This document shows, one piece after another, positions 21,230 through 29,826 of a stretch of DNA of 30,950 nt (position 1 is the stretch's first letter; every line of letters starts with the position of its first letter). This stretch comes from Actinomycetota bacterium (GTDB lineage: Bacteria; Actinomycetota; Thermoleophilia; Solirubrobacterales; Thermoleophilaceae). The DNA is taken from contig VAXR01000024.1 in NCBI GenBank assembly GCA_005885165.1, forward strand, positions 1-30,950, read 5' to 3'. Made by a program: the position numbers and the translations under genes. The notes under the pieces are model-generated. The model saw only the letters and a program-made list of their open reading frames with translations, searched no databases and had not been told where the DNA came from.

Positions 21230-23275
21230 TTACTGGGTGTGCTCGGACGTGTAAAGCGGGAGGGTCAGAACCCGTCGGTTAAACGACACCGGATCGATGC
21301 GCCGGTGCCTGCGAACCAGCTGGGATGCGGCGATGACGAACGGATCGAGCGGGTTCAGGCTCCGCGCACGCGCGACCTCGCTTCGCGCCCGCGCGAATCG
21401 GCCGGTCCGGGCGTCCAGCAGCGCCAGCTCGAGGTACGGGTACCAGGTTCGCTCGATCGACAGGGCGCGACGGAAGGCGCGCTCGGCGGTTCCGTAGCGG
21501 CCCTGGCCCATCGCGATCACGCCCTCCGCGTAGCGCGGCTGCGGCGATAGCGGATTGAGCGACGCCGCGCGCTCCGCGTCGCGCCGCGCAGCGCCGGCAT
21601 GCGTGCGCGACTGGGAGAGCGCCGCGTTCGTGTACTCGTACGACAGGTAGGGGAACAGCAGCGCCACGAGCGCCGCAAGGGAGACCGCGACCGCGGCGCC
21701 GGAGAGAAGCCCCCGCCTCCGGATCGCGGGTGGCGGCGGAGCGCCCGACAGCGTGAGCGCGAGGAACGGCAGCGCGACCCCCGGCACGCCCACCGCCGGC
21801 ACCAGCTCGAGCCAGTCGAAGGAGCCGTGCCCCACGAAGTACGCGCCCACCGCGACGCACGCGGCAACGAGCAGCCTCCGTTCGTCGTCGAGACGCCTCC
21901 TCAGGCTCAGGAGCCCAGCCAGGGCGGCCAGGACCGTGCCCGCCAGCAGGGCCGTGCCGACCACGCCGGTCTCGGACAGCGACCGCATCCAGATGTCATG
22001 AGCCGAGCGCGAGTGCTTCGGGTAATCGCGCCGCAGCGTGTAGACCCGCTCGAAGTTGCCCGCCCCCACCCCGGCCAGGGGGTGATCGCCGAACGCGTCA
22101 AGCGCCACGCGCCAGTAGTCGTAGCGCTTGTCGCTCGTCAGTGTCCCGAGGCGCGTGTAGCTGGCCCTCTCGCCGGTATTCGCCGGCCGCGCCTTGAATA
22201 CGCGCCACTGGTGGCTCACGTAGTGGGGCAGCGAGCCCCCACGCGCCGCCGCAAGGCCGAGCAGGGCGCCGAGCAGCGCAACAGCAACCGCGCGGCCGCC
22301 AAGACGCGCGATCCGGACGGTGCCGGGTGAAGGTCGGTAGCGCGACTCGACGGCGACCAACGCGATACCGATCACGACCGCTGCCGCCAGGCTCACGACG
22401 ATCCAGCGGGCCGCGTGCTCGATCGCAGGCGCGACCGGATGGTGCCCGTCGGCTGCCCGGATCACCCCGAACACCGGGTCCAGCGCGAGCGCGCTGGCGG
22501 CCGCGATGGCGAGGGCCCGCGTGAGCACCCGCAGCCGGTCGGACGTCCAGAGCAGGAACACCAGAAGGACGAGCAGCATGACCACGAACATGGCCCTGCT
22601 CTGCGCAAGCAGCGCGAAATCGAGCAGGAAGACGGCGGTGACTACGAACAGGACCTGAAGCGGGCGGGCAGTGCGGCGCCGCGCCGAGAGCATGAGCGCG
22701 GGCCAGAAGGCCATCGCCGGAAGCGCGGCGGCGGTGTTCGCGTACCCAGTGGGCTGCTGCCAGCGCGCGTCGAACACGTAGTGCGTGAGGTCGGACGCGC
22801 CCAGGGCGGCGATCAGGAAGCCCGCGCACGTGACCGCCACCCCGAGCGACCAGGCGCCGAGGAGCACGGCCGCCGGCCGCCCGCGCCAGGGCAGGAGCGC
22901 GATCACCCACGCCGTCGCCAGATAGAGCAGCAGCTCGCCGCCCGCCTCGAGCGCGCTAGCCCGCGAGCCCGCCCAGAGAATCGACAGGAGGTTCCACGCC
23001 GCGAACGCCCCGAAGAGCGCAAGCGCGACGTTCGCCGAGCGCGACCCGAGGCGCGCCCGGTGGCCCGCGACGACCATCACGCAGAGCAGGGCGACGACGA
23101 ACATCGCCGCCGGGTACCACGCGCCCGGGAAGTACCCGCCGTCGAACGGAATCCATGCGAGCCAGATGCCCGTGATCGCGACCGCCGGCAGGAACGGCGC
23201 GACCAGCGGGACGAGCCCGCGGCTCAGCCCGGGCGTCGAGAGCGCTCGCCCGTGAACGCCCGCCACCCCGCCCAT
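21230..23275 (-). CDS. O-antigen ligase / Wzy-type polymerase with C-terminal repeat region
   Basis: 681 residues from ATG 23275 (GTG 23266 is an alternative); the start overlaps the upstream gene by 52 bases. About a dozen membrane helices are spread over residues 15-555 (LVPLVAPFLPAVAITGIWLAW, FVVALLCVMVVAG, YLATAWVIALLPW and so on). The large outer loop carries the family motif around GVGAGNFERVYTLRRDYP, HSRSAHDIWMRSLSETGVVG, with the conserved His and Asp of the Wzy_C/WaaL group. After the last helix (VSLAALVALLFPYLSYEY) come two or three TPR-like helical units (AARRDAERAASLNPLSPQ, GQGRYGTAERAFRRALSIER, GRFARARSEVARARSLNPLDP). It would polymerise or attach exported repeat units on the outer side of the membrane. 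Family assignment is good, but ligase and polymerase cannot be told apart. Confidence 0.87.
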   Translation of the reverse strand: MGGVAGVHGRALSTPGLSRGLVPLVAPFLPAVAITGIWLAWIPFDGGYFPGAWYPAAMFVVALLCVMVVAGHRARLGSRSANVALALFGAFAAWNLLSILWAGSRASALEAGGELLLYLATAWVIALLPWRGRPAAVLLGAWSLGVAVTCAGFLIAALGASDLTHYVFDARWQQPTGYANTAAALPAMAFWPALMLSARRRTARPLQVLFVVTAVFLLDFALLAQSRAMFVVMLLVLLVFLLWTSDRLRVLTRALAIAAASALALDPVFGVIRAADGHHPVAPAIEHAARWIVVSLAAAVVIGIALVAVESRYRPSPGTVRIARLGGRAVAVALLGALLGLAAARGGSLPHYVSHQWRVFKARPANTGERASYTRLGTLTSDKRYDYWRVALDAFGDHPLAGVGAGNFERVYTLRRDYPKHSRSAHDIWMRSLSETGVVGTALLAGTVLAALAGLLSLRRRLDDERRLLVAACVAVGAYFVGHGSFDWLELVPAVGVPGVALPFLALTLSGAPPPPAIRRRGLLSGAAVAVSLAALVALLFPYLSYEYTNAALSQSRTHAGAARRDAERAASLNPLSPQPRYAEGVIAMGQGRYGTAERAFRRALSIERTWYPYLELALLDARTGRFARARSEVARARSLNPLDPFVIAASQLVRRHRRIDPVSFNRRVLTLPLYTSEHTQ

Positions 23276-25299
23276 ACGACCGTCCGCGGCGCTTTCCACC
23301 CCACCGAGCGATCCCAGTGGTCCGGGTGAGTCAGGAGGATCACCTTGTCGCCCGGGTTGAAGGCGTCGAAGTCGAGCGAGTCGGGATGCCATCTACGGCC
23401 GTCGGCGTCGAAGCGCGCGTCGGAAAAATAGTGGTCCTCGCCGAGGTGGTAGGCCTCGTACTCGAATCCGAACTCGGCGAGCCGCCCCTTGCTGAGCACG
23501 CATTCCCGGTTCCCGACCTCCACGATGTCGCGGTTCGGGAGCCCCGGCGCGACCTCCTCGAAGTCGTCGAAGAAGTAGTTGTTGTGGTAGCCGAGCCGGC
23601 GCGCCCAGTATGAGCCGTGGCTCGCGGTCCCGCGGATGTCGATCCCGTTCGAGCGCAGCCACTCGAGCTCGTTCGCGAGGTACTCCCTCGGCTCGATTCC
23701 ATGGACGCACTGCAGGGTCACCAGGTCGTTGTGCCAGCCGATCTCGTGACCCATGTCCTGCAGCTCGCGCAGGTGCCCGAGGATCGACGGGCGCCGCTCC
23801 GCCGAGCCCCAGCCCGCCTTGGCGTAGTAGCGCGCCGTGTGGAGGACGAAGTAGGTGGCGCGGATCCCGTGACGCGCCTCGAGCCTCGCCAGCTCGAGCG
23901 CCGCTCCCAGCCTCTCGTCGACGTCGTGCCTCATCCCCACCACGACGCGGTCCGTCGAGGCCTCGCGGAATTCGCGCAGTGGGACGACGTTGAACCGCCT
24001 CGAGTCCGAGAGCTCGTGGAGCACCCGCTCGTAGTCGCGGTGCACGAAGCGGCGCTCGGTCCACGGTCGGGCAAGTACCCGCAGCGGTCGCAGCCTGAGC
24101 GCCTCCTCAGCCTGCATCGGTCTCCATGCGGGCATGCCTCCGTTGTCGCCTGCGGGCACCGCCGTCGCCGATGCCGTGGCGGCCGAGAGCGCCTCGACGA
24201 CCAGGTCCTGCTGGGCCTCTGTCATGTGGGCGAACATCGGCAGCGTGACCGCGCGGGATGCGTAGAGGTCGGTCACGGGGAGGTCGTACGCCGGACTGGC
24301 GTACGTCGAGAACCTGTGGACGGGCGGGTAGTGCACGCTCGTCTGCACTCCGCGCTCGGCGAGGGCGGCGCGCACCCGGTCGCGATCCACGGCCGCGTCG
24401 AGGACGACCGTGAAGAGATGGTGGGCGAGCACGGAATCCGGTCGCGGCGGGAGCGCCGGCTCCACGCGCGGAACGTCGGCGAGGGCCGCACGGTAGCGCT
24501 CGTCGAGCCGGGCGCGGCTCCCGTTCTCCTGGTCGAGGCGCGACAGACGCTCCTCCGCCAGCGCCGCGCGAGCCTCGTCGATCCGGTAGTTGAACCCGAG
24601 CTCGACCACGTCGTATTCCGACGCGTGCCCGCGGTGGCGGTCCCAGGTGAGGGCCGTCATCCCGTGCGAGCGCAGCAGCCGCAGCCGCGCCGCGAGGTCG
24701 CCGTCGCGGGTGACGACCATCCCGCCCTCCCCGATGCCGAGGTTCTTGTTCGAGAAGAAGCTGAACGCCCCGGCGCGCCCGAACGTCCCGAGATGCCTCC
24801 CCCCGAGGCGCGACCCGGCGCCGTGCGCGGCGTCCTCGAGCAGGATGAGCCCCCGTCCGGCACAGAACTCCCGAAGCTCCTCGATCTCCCCCGGGTGCCC
24901 CCCGTAGGACATCGCCATCACGGCCTTCGTGCGGGGCGTGAGGGCGGCCTCGACGGAGCGCGCCGACAGCCACGGCTCGGTGGGTCCCGCGACGTCCGCG
25001 AAGACCGGCCGCGCGCTGGTGTACGCGATCGCGTTGACGGTGGCCACGAACGTGAGCGACGGCGCGACGACCTCATCCCCGGGCCCGAGGCCGGTGCCGG
25101 CGCAGATCAGGTGGAGCGCAGCTGTCCCATTGGTCACCGCGATCGCGTGACCAGCGCCGGAGTAGGCCGCGAACGCGGCCTCGAAGGATTCGGTCCTCGG
25201 GCCCATCGTCCACCAGCCCGACCGGTACGCATCGACCACCGCGTCGATGTCGGCCTGGGTCGCAACCACGTCGGCCAGAGGCACCTTCCAGTGCGACAT
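23224..25299 (-). CDS. Fusion: DegT-type sugar aminotransferase + polysaccharide-deacetylase-like domain
   Basis: 691 residues from ATG 25299. Residues 1-375 are a full PLP aminotransferase: WKVPLADVVATQADIDAVV, GPRTESFEAAFAAYSGAGHAIAVTNGTAALHL, DEVVAPSLTFVATVNAI, LLEDAAHGAGS (153-163), and FSFFSNKNLGIGEGG with PLP lysine 185. After a linker (about 375-400) a second domain runs to the end. It begins LRPLRVLARPW and has GMRHDVDERLGAALELARLEARHGIRATYF (RHDVD at 457-461), a strand and helix pattern of the NodB fold, and MGHEIGWHND (516-525), then a LLTHPDHW ending. The metal-binding pattern is related to but not the same as canonical NodB. The gene is divergent from a LegB-like dehydratase. I infer that the N-terminal half makes a 4-amino sugar from that enzyme's product and the C-terminal half acts on an acyl group or is a variant hydrolase. 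There is no sign of a lost stop codon between the halves. Confidence 0.87.
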   Translation of the reverse strand: MSHWKVPLADVVATQADIDAVVDAYRSGWWTMGPRTESFEAAFAAYSGAGHAIAVTNGTAALHLICAGTGLGPGDEVVAPSLTFVATVNAIAYTSARPVFADVAGPTEPWLSARSVEAALTPRTKAVMAMSYGGHPGEIEELREFCAGRGLILLEDAAHGAGSRLGGRHLGTFGRAGAFSFFSNKNLGIGEGGMVVTRDGDLAARLRLLRSHGMTALTWDRHRGHASEYDVVELGFNYRIDEARAALAEERLSRLDQENGSRARLDERYRAALADVPRVEPALPPRPDSVLAHHLFTVVLDAAVDRDRVRAALAERGVQTSVHYPPVHRFSTYASPAYDLPVTDLYASRAVTLPMFAHMTEAQQDLVVEALSAATASATAVPAGDNGGMPAWRPMQAEEALRLRPLRVLARPWTERRFVHRDYERVLHELSDSRRFNVVPLREFREASTDRVVVGMRHDVDERLGAALELARLEARHGIRATYFVLHTARYYAKAGWGSAERRPSILGHLRELQDMGHEIGWHNDLVTLQCVHGIEPREYLANELEWLRSNGIDIRGTASHGSYWARRLGYHNNYFFDDFEEVAPGLPNRDIVEVGNRECVLSKGRLAEFGFEYEAYHLGEDHYFSDARFDADGRRWHPDSLDFDAFNPGDKVILLTHPDHWDRSVGWKAPRTVVWAGWRAFTGERSRRPG

Positions 25300-25352
25300 G
25301 AGCCCTAGACTAAAGCGGTGGCGGCAGGCTGCAAACGGACCACCTGCGGGAT

Positions 25353-26378
25353 GTGAACGACGCGGACGGCGCCTCGGATCGCCGCTACGCGGGACTCGAG
25401 GGGAGACCGGTGCTCGTCACCGGAGCCGGGGGATTCATCGGTGGTCACCTCGTCGAGCGCCTCGTCCGCGAGGGCGCCCGGGTGCGCGCAATGGTCCACT
25501 ACAACTCGCGGGGCGAGCGCGGGACCCTCGATTGGCTGGACCCGGACGTCGTGGCGAACGTCGAGGTGGCTGCCGGCGAGCTGCGCGACTCGGAGTCGGT
25601 GGCAACCGCCGTCTCCGGCGTCGAGGTCGTGTTCCACCTCGGGGCCCAGATCGCGATCCCGTACTCGTACGTCAACCCGCGGGACTTCTTCGAGACGAAC
25701 GTCCTGGGCTCGCTCAACGTCGCCCAGGCGGCCCGTTCCGCCGGCGTGCGGCGCGTGATCCACACGTCGACGAGCGAGGTCTACGGAACCGCCCAGCAGA
25801 TCCCGATAACCGAGGACCACCCGCTGCAGCCGCAGTCTCCCTACGCGGCGAGCAAGGTCGGGGCCGACACCCTCATGCACTCGTTCCACCGCTCGTACGA
25901 GCTCCCGGTGACGGTGCTGCGCCCGTTCAACACCTACGGCCCCCACCAGTCGGCGCGCGCGATCATCCCAACCATCGTGAGCCAGGCGCTCGCCGGCGGG
26001 CCGCTGCGCCTCGGCTCGACGGATCCGCGCCGCGACCTCACCTTCGTGGCCGACACCGTCGAGGGCTTCCTCGCCGCCGCGGAGTCCCCGGCCGCGATCG
26101 GCCAGACCGTCCAGATCGGAACCGAGCGCGACGTGTCCGTGCAGGAGATAGTGGAAGTGGTCGGCGACATCCTCGGAAGGCAGCTGGTCGTGGAGCTCGA
26201 CCCCGGGCGAGTCCGCCCCGAGGCGAGCGAGGTGATGCGCCTCGTGGCCTCGCCGCGCAGGGCGCGCGAGCTCATGCGCTGGGAGCCGCGGGTCGACCTC
26301 CGGACGGGCCTCGCGCGGACGATCGACTGGATCGAGCGCAGCCCGCAGCGCTTCCGGACCGAGCAGTACGCGATTTAG
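25353..26378 (+). CDS. LegB-like NAD-dependent nucleotide-sugar 4,6-dehydratase (extended SDR)
   Basis: 341 residues with a GTG start at 25353; a later GTG at about 25408 would remove part of the strand before the cofactor motif. The Rossmann motif VTGAGGFIGG is at 22-31. The catalytic set is THR/SER in HTSTSEVYGTAQ (137-148) with Glu142, and YAASK with Tyr164 and Lys168. The stretch STSEVYGTAQ, SPYAASKVGAD, RPFNTYGPHQSARAIIPT and DLTFVADTVEGF is what I know from LegB-type NAD-dependent 4,6-dehydratases of the legionaminate and related amino-sugar pathways. The product would be an NDP-4-keto-6-deoxy sugar for the DegT domain encoded 54 bases away on the other strand. UDP-glucose-4-epimerase-like activity is the alternative. 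The flippase start follows after eight bases. Confidence 0.88.
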   Translation: MNDADGASDRRYAGLEGRPVLVTGAGGFIGGHLVERLVREGARVRAMVHYNSRGERGTLDWLDPDVVANVEVAAGELRDSESVATAVSGVEVVFHLGAQIAIPYSYVNPRDFFETNVLGSLNVAQAARSAGVRRVIHTSTSEVYGTAQQIPITEDHPLQPQSPYAASKVGADTLMHSFHRSYELPVTVLRPFNTYGPHQSARAIIPTIVSQALAGGPLRLGSTDPRRDLTFVADTVEGFLAAAESPAAIGQTVQIGTERDVSVQEIVEVVGDILGRQLVVELDPGRVRPEASEVMRLVASPRRARELMRWEPRVDLRTGLARTIDWIERSPQRFRTEQYAI

Positions 26379-26386
26379 AGCAACCC

Positions 26387-27946
26387 GTGTTCGAGGTCGA
26401 ATCGGCACCCCGCGCTGCGCCAGGCGCGCCGGAGCAGGCCGCGGAGATCCCGACGGAGCCGGGGGCGGCTGGCGTCGGACGCGACTTCGCCGTCACCGCG
26501 CTCGGACAGCTGGGTGTCGCGGTCGGCGGGCTCGTGCTGTACAGGTTGCTCGCGCGCGACCAGGGGGCTTCCGCGCTCGGCTCGTACGCCCTGGTGAAAC
26601 AGGTCACGCTCTTCCTGTTCCCCGCCACGATGCTCGGGCTGCAGATCGGGGTCCCCCGATACGTGGCCCTCGATCGGGATCAGGAGGAGGCGAGCGAGCG
26701 CTACCTCCTCGCCGGCATGTCGGTGACCGCCCTGGCGATCGTGGTGATCGGGACCGTTCTTCTCATCTCCCCGCACACGACCGCCGATGTCTTCTTCGGC
26801 AACCGCGACCGGGCCTCGCTGGTCTTCCCCCTCGTTGCCACACTGGCCGCAACCGTGGTCTTCGAGGCCGTCTACGGCTACTACCGCGGCCGCTCCGAGT
26901 TCAAGCTCGCGAGCGCCGCGCGGGTGTGGGGAGTGGCGGCGCTGCCGGTGGTGCTCGTTCTCGCCGCCCCGCACGAGCCGATCGGCCACCTCATCACGTG
27001 GATGGCCGTCGGCCTCGTGGCCACCTGCGCGGTGATCGCAGCAAGGCCGCTCGCCGCGGCGTTCGCTGCCATCAGCGTCGAGAAGACGATCACCGCGATC
27101 AGAACGCTCCTCGACTACGGCCGCCGCCGGATACCCGGCGAGTACGCGTCGGTGCTTCTCATGGCGCTGCCGGCCGTGATCGCCTCGCACGCCGCGAGCC
27201 TGAACGAGGTGGCGTACCTGACGACCGGGATCTACGTTCTGAGCGTGCTGACGATCGCGTTCCAGCCGATCGGCCTCGTGTTCCTGCCGCTCCTCAGCCG
27301 GTTGTGCCGGGAGGACTTCCAGGCGGCGAGGCGATCGGTGGCGACGCTCGCCACCTGCGCGCTGCACCTGGCAGTGTTCACCACGCCGCAGCTGCTGCTG
27401 TTCGCGGACGTCGCGGTGCGGGCCTGGCTCGGCCACCGGTTCGACGCCGCGGCGCCCGTCATCCGGCTGACGGTCCTCCCCACCGCCGCGTACCTCTTCT
27501 ACCTCATCCTCCGCAGCACGCTCGACGCCGCGGCCGTCAAGGGCTACAACTCCCGCAACAACGTGATCGCCCTCGCCAGCGCCGCAATCGCGGTCACCGC
27601 GTTCCTCGGCATTGGAGTCGGGAAGCCGGTCGAGTCGATCGCGGGCGCGTTCGCGTTCGGAATCGCCGTGCTCGGCACGCTGACGCTCGCCACCGTCCAC
27701 TCGGTATACCGGCTCGAGCGCCGGTCGTATGCCCTTGCCGCCAGCCTCGCACTTGGCCTCGTCACTGCGGGCATCGGCGTGGTCGTACGGCTCGCGCTCG
27801 TCGGATCGAGCAGCTCGACCTGGACGATCATGGGCGTCGTGGCCCTGGAGGTTGTGCTTGCGGTGCTCTACCTCGTCGGCCTGAGCCGGGCCGGGGTGGC
27901 CTGGCCCGCGGAGGTCGGCCACCGGCTTCGCCGCCGCCCTGCATGA
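26387..27946 (+). CDS. Wzx-type polysaccharide flippase, paralog 2
   Basis: 519 residues from GTG 26387. A polar, Ala/Pro/Glu-rich leader of about 35 residues precedes the first helix (VTALGQLGVAVGGLVLYRLLA). The same MOP-type helix pattern and blocks as in paralog 1 follow in order: LVKQVTLFLFPATMLGLQIGVPRYVAL, then YRGRSEFKLASAARVWG, then IAFQPIGLVFLPLLSRL, then LFADVAVRAWLG, then LILRSTLDAAAVKGYNSRNN. The two genes clearly come from one ancestor. It should export lipid-linked repeat units. The gene lies between the LegB-like gene (8-base gap) and the deacetylase/ATP-grasp gene (4-base ATGA overlap), so it is in one transcript with both. Confidence 0.9.
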   Translation: MFEVESAPRAAPGAPEQAAEIPTEPGAAGVGRDFAVTALGQLGVAVGGLVLYRLLARDQGASALGSYALVKQVTLFLFPATMLGLQIGVPRYVALDRDQEEASERYLLAGMSVTALAIVVIGTVLLISPHTTADVFFGNRDRASLVFPLVATLAATVVFEAVYGYYRGRSEFKLASAARVWGVAALPVVLVLAAPHEPIGHLITWMAVGLVATCAVIAARPLAAAFAAISVEKTITAIRTLLDYGRRRIPGEYASVLLMALPAVIASHAASLNEVAYLTTGIYVLSVLTIAFQPIGLVFLPLLSRLCREDFQAARRSVATLATCALHLAVFTTPQLLLFADVAVRAWLGHRFDAAAPVIRLTVLPTAAYLFYLILRSTLDAAAVKGYNSRNNVIALASAAIAVTAFLGIGVGKPVESIAGAFAFGIAVLGTLTLATVHSVYRLERRSYALAASLALGLVTAGIGVVVRLALVGSSSSTWTIMGVVALEVVLAVLYLVGLSRAGVAWPAEVGHRLRRRPA

Positions 27947-29826
27947 GCCAGAAGACGATCCTCACGTTCCACGGGATCGGGGACCCGCCCCGCCCCGTGC
28001 AGGAGTCCGAGCGTTCGGTCTGGATCTCAAAGCCCCAGTTCGAGGCCGTGCTCGACGCCATCTCCGATCGCGAGGACGTGATCCTCACCTTCGACGACGG
28101 CAACGCCTCCGACGCCGAGATCGCGCTGCCGGCGCTCGCCCGCCAGGGCCGCACCGCGATCTTCTTCCTGGTCGCCGGACGCCTGGACGAGCCCGGCTTC
28201 GTGACGACCGAGGACGCGACGAAGCTGGTCGAGGCGGGGATGACGGTGGGCTCGCACGGGCTTCACCACACCGCCTGGACGGCCCTGGACCAACCTGACC
28301 TGGTCTCGGATCTGAACGAGGCCCGCGCGGTCCTGGAGGCCGCGACCGGACGCCCGGTCACCGAGGCCTCATGCCCATTCGGGCAGTACGACAGGCGGGT
28401 CCTGGGGGCGCTCCGGCAGCTCGACTACGAGCACGTGTACACGAGCGACGGCGGCACGACCCGCGAGCGTGCCTGGCTTCGCCACCGCACGACGGTCGAT
28501 TCGGACCTGCTGGTGGTCGACCGCGCGGTCCGCCACCGCAGCTCGATGGGAGAGCTCGTGGCGCGCGACCTGAAGAGCGCGATCAAGCAGCGGCGGCTAT
28601 TGCAGGCGAAGGCGCGCCCCCGTCGCACTCAAGGGCGACAGCACGTCGTGATCGGGTTCGCGGAGGCCCTGTCGGCGCCCGAGGTCGCGTGGAGCCTCCT
28701 GGAGGCCGGGTTCCAGGTGACCGCGTTCAGCCGCCGTGGCTCGCGGCCGTCCCTGCGCCTCTGCCACGACGTGCGCATCGAGGAGGTGGCCGATCCGCGG
28801 CGGGATGCCCGTGCTGCGGTCGCGGACATATCGCGGTTGGCCCAGTCGACCGGACCCGCGGCCGTCATGCCGCTCGACGACACCGCGGTCTGGGCGTGCA
28901 TCGAGGCCGAGCTCCCCGGCGGCTCAGTCCTGATCGGGCCGAGCCGATCCCAGGCGGAGCTGGCGCTGGACAAGCGCGCGCAGCTGGACGCGGCGGAGCG
29001 CGCGGGCTTCATCGTCCCGCCCACGCGCATCTGCAGGGCCGCCGACGAGGTGCTCGAGGTGCACGAGCCGCTCGAGTTTCCGATGATGATCAAGCCGGCG
29101 CTGGCCGTGGCGTCGACAGGGCGCGGAGTCCACACCGCGCGGCGCCACGCCTGCGCCAACCCCCATGAGCTGGGGGAGGCGATGCAAGGGCTCGGGGACG
29201 ACGTGCCGCTCCTGGTCCAGCCGTACATCCCGGGGGTCGGCGAAGGGATTTTCGGACTGGCCCGGGACGGGCACGTCCTTCGCTGGAGCGCGCACCGCCG
29301 CGTGCGCATGATGAGCCCGCACGGCTCCGGATCGAGCGCGTGCAAGTCGATCCCGCTCGACGCCGAGCTGAAGGATGCGGCGTCGGCCATGATGCGGCGG
29401 GCCGGATGGGACGGGCTGTTCATGATCGAGCTTCTGCGCGATCCGGCTGGAAGCGCCTGGTTCGTGGAGCTGAACGGCCGCCCCTGGGGCAGCATGGCGC
29501 TGGCACGCCGGAGCGGTCACGAGTACCCCGCCTGGGCGGTCCAGGCGCGGCTCGATCAGGCGTTCGAGCCTCCCCCGCCGCCGCCGTACGCACCCGTGCT
29601 CTGCCGCCACCTGGGGCGGGAGCTCGTCCACCTGTTGATCGTCATGCGCGGCCGCCCGAGCGGCGCGCTCATCCTGTGGCCGCCGCGGCTGCGCACCCTG
29701 CGCGACGTGTTGACGTTCCATCGCGACGACCGCTGGTACAACCTCCGCCCCGGCGCGTTGAGCCTTTTCCTCGACGACAGCGTCCGGACCGTGTCGTCCG
29801 CGGTGAGGGGCGCGCTGCCCACGTGA
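27943..29826 (+). CDS. Fusion: NodB-type polysaccharide deacetylase + ATP-grasp ligase
   Basis: 627 residues; ATG 27943 overlaps the flippase stop. Residues 1-200 are a polysaccharide deacetylase domain: TILTFHGIGDP, the metal-binding TFDDGN (49-54), FFLVAGRLD, SHGLHH (104-109) as the H-x3-H site, and a late CPFGQYDRRVLGAL. A linker rich in Lys, Arg and Gln (about 205-233) joins an ATP-grasp unit (234-627) that matches the free-standing paralog: VVIGFAEALSAPEVAW, ALDKRAQLDAAERAGF, the lysine in MMIKPALAV (384), LLVQPYIPG, then FMIELLRDPAGSAWFVELNGRPWGSM with Glu496, Glu509 and Asn511. The C-terminal extra region (CRHLGRELVHLLIVMRG, RDDRWYNLRPG) is also shared. One chain could free an amine on a sugar and then load an acid onto it with ATP; this is inference from the two domains. 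The PHP gene follows with a 4-base overlap. Confidence 0.9.
   Translation: MSQKTILTFHGIGDPPRPVQESERSVWISKPQFEAVLDAISDREDVILTFDDGNASDAEIALPALARQGRTAIFFLVAGRLDEPGFVTTEDATKLVEAGMTVGSHGLHHTAWTALDQPDLVSDLNEARAVLEAATGRPVTEASCPFGQYDRRVLGALRQLDYEHVYTSDGGTTRERAWLRHRTTVDSDLLVVDRAVRHRSSMGELVARDLKSAIKQRRLLQAKARPRRTQGRQHVVIGFAEALSAPEVAWSLLEAGFQVTAFSRRGSRPSLRLCHDVRIEEVADPRRDARAAVADISRLAQSTGPAAVMPLDDTAVWACIEAELPGGSVLIGPSRSQAELALDKRAQLDAAERAGFIVPPTRICRAADEVLEVHEPLEFPMMIKPALAVASTGRGVHTARRHACANPHELGEAMQGLGDDVPLLVQPYIPGVGEGIFGLARDGHVLRWSAHRRVRMMSPHGSGSSACKSIPLDAELKDAASAMMRRAGWDGLFMIELLRDPAGSAWFVELNGRPWGSMALARRSGHEYPAWAVQARLDQAFEPPPPPPYAPVLCRHLGRELVHLLIVMRGRPSGALILWPPRLRTLRDVLTFHRDDRWYNLRPGALSLFLDDSVRTVSSAVRGALPT

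Noticed and set aside
25247..26386. Upstream extension of the second flippase gene, in frame back to 25247
   Set aside because: It lies over the LegB-like gene in another phase and reads as Arg/Pro-rich filler; the flippase leader and first helix begin after GTG 26387.
26926..27942. Upstream extension of the deacetylase/ATP-grasp fusion
   Set aside because: Shadow of the flippase gene; ATG 27943 overlaps the flippase stop and starts the deacetylase domain directly.
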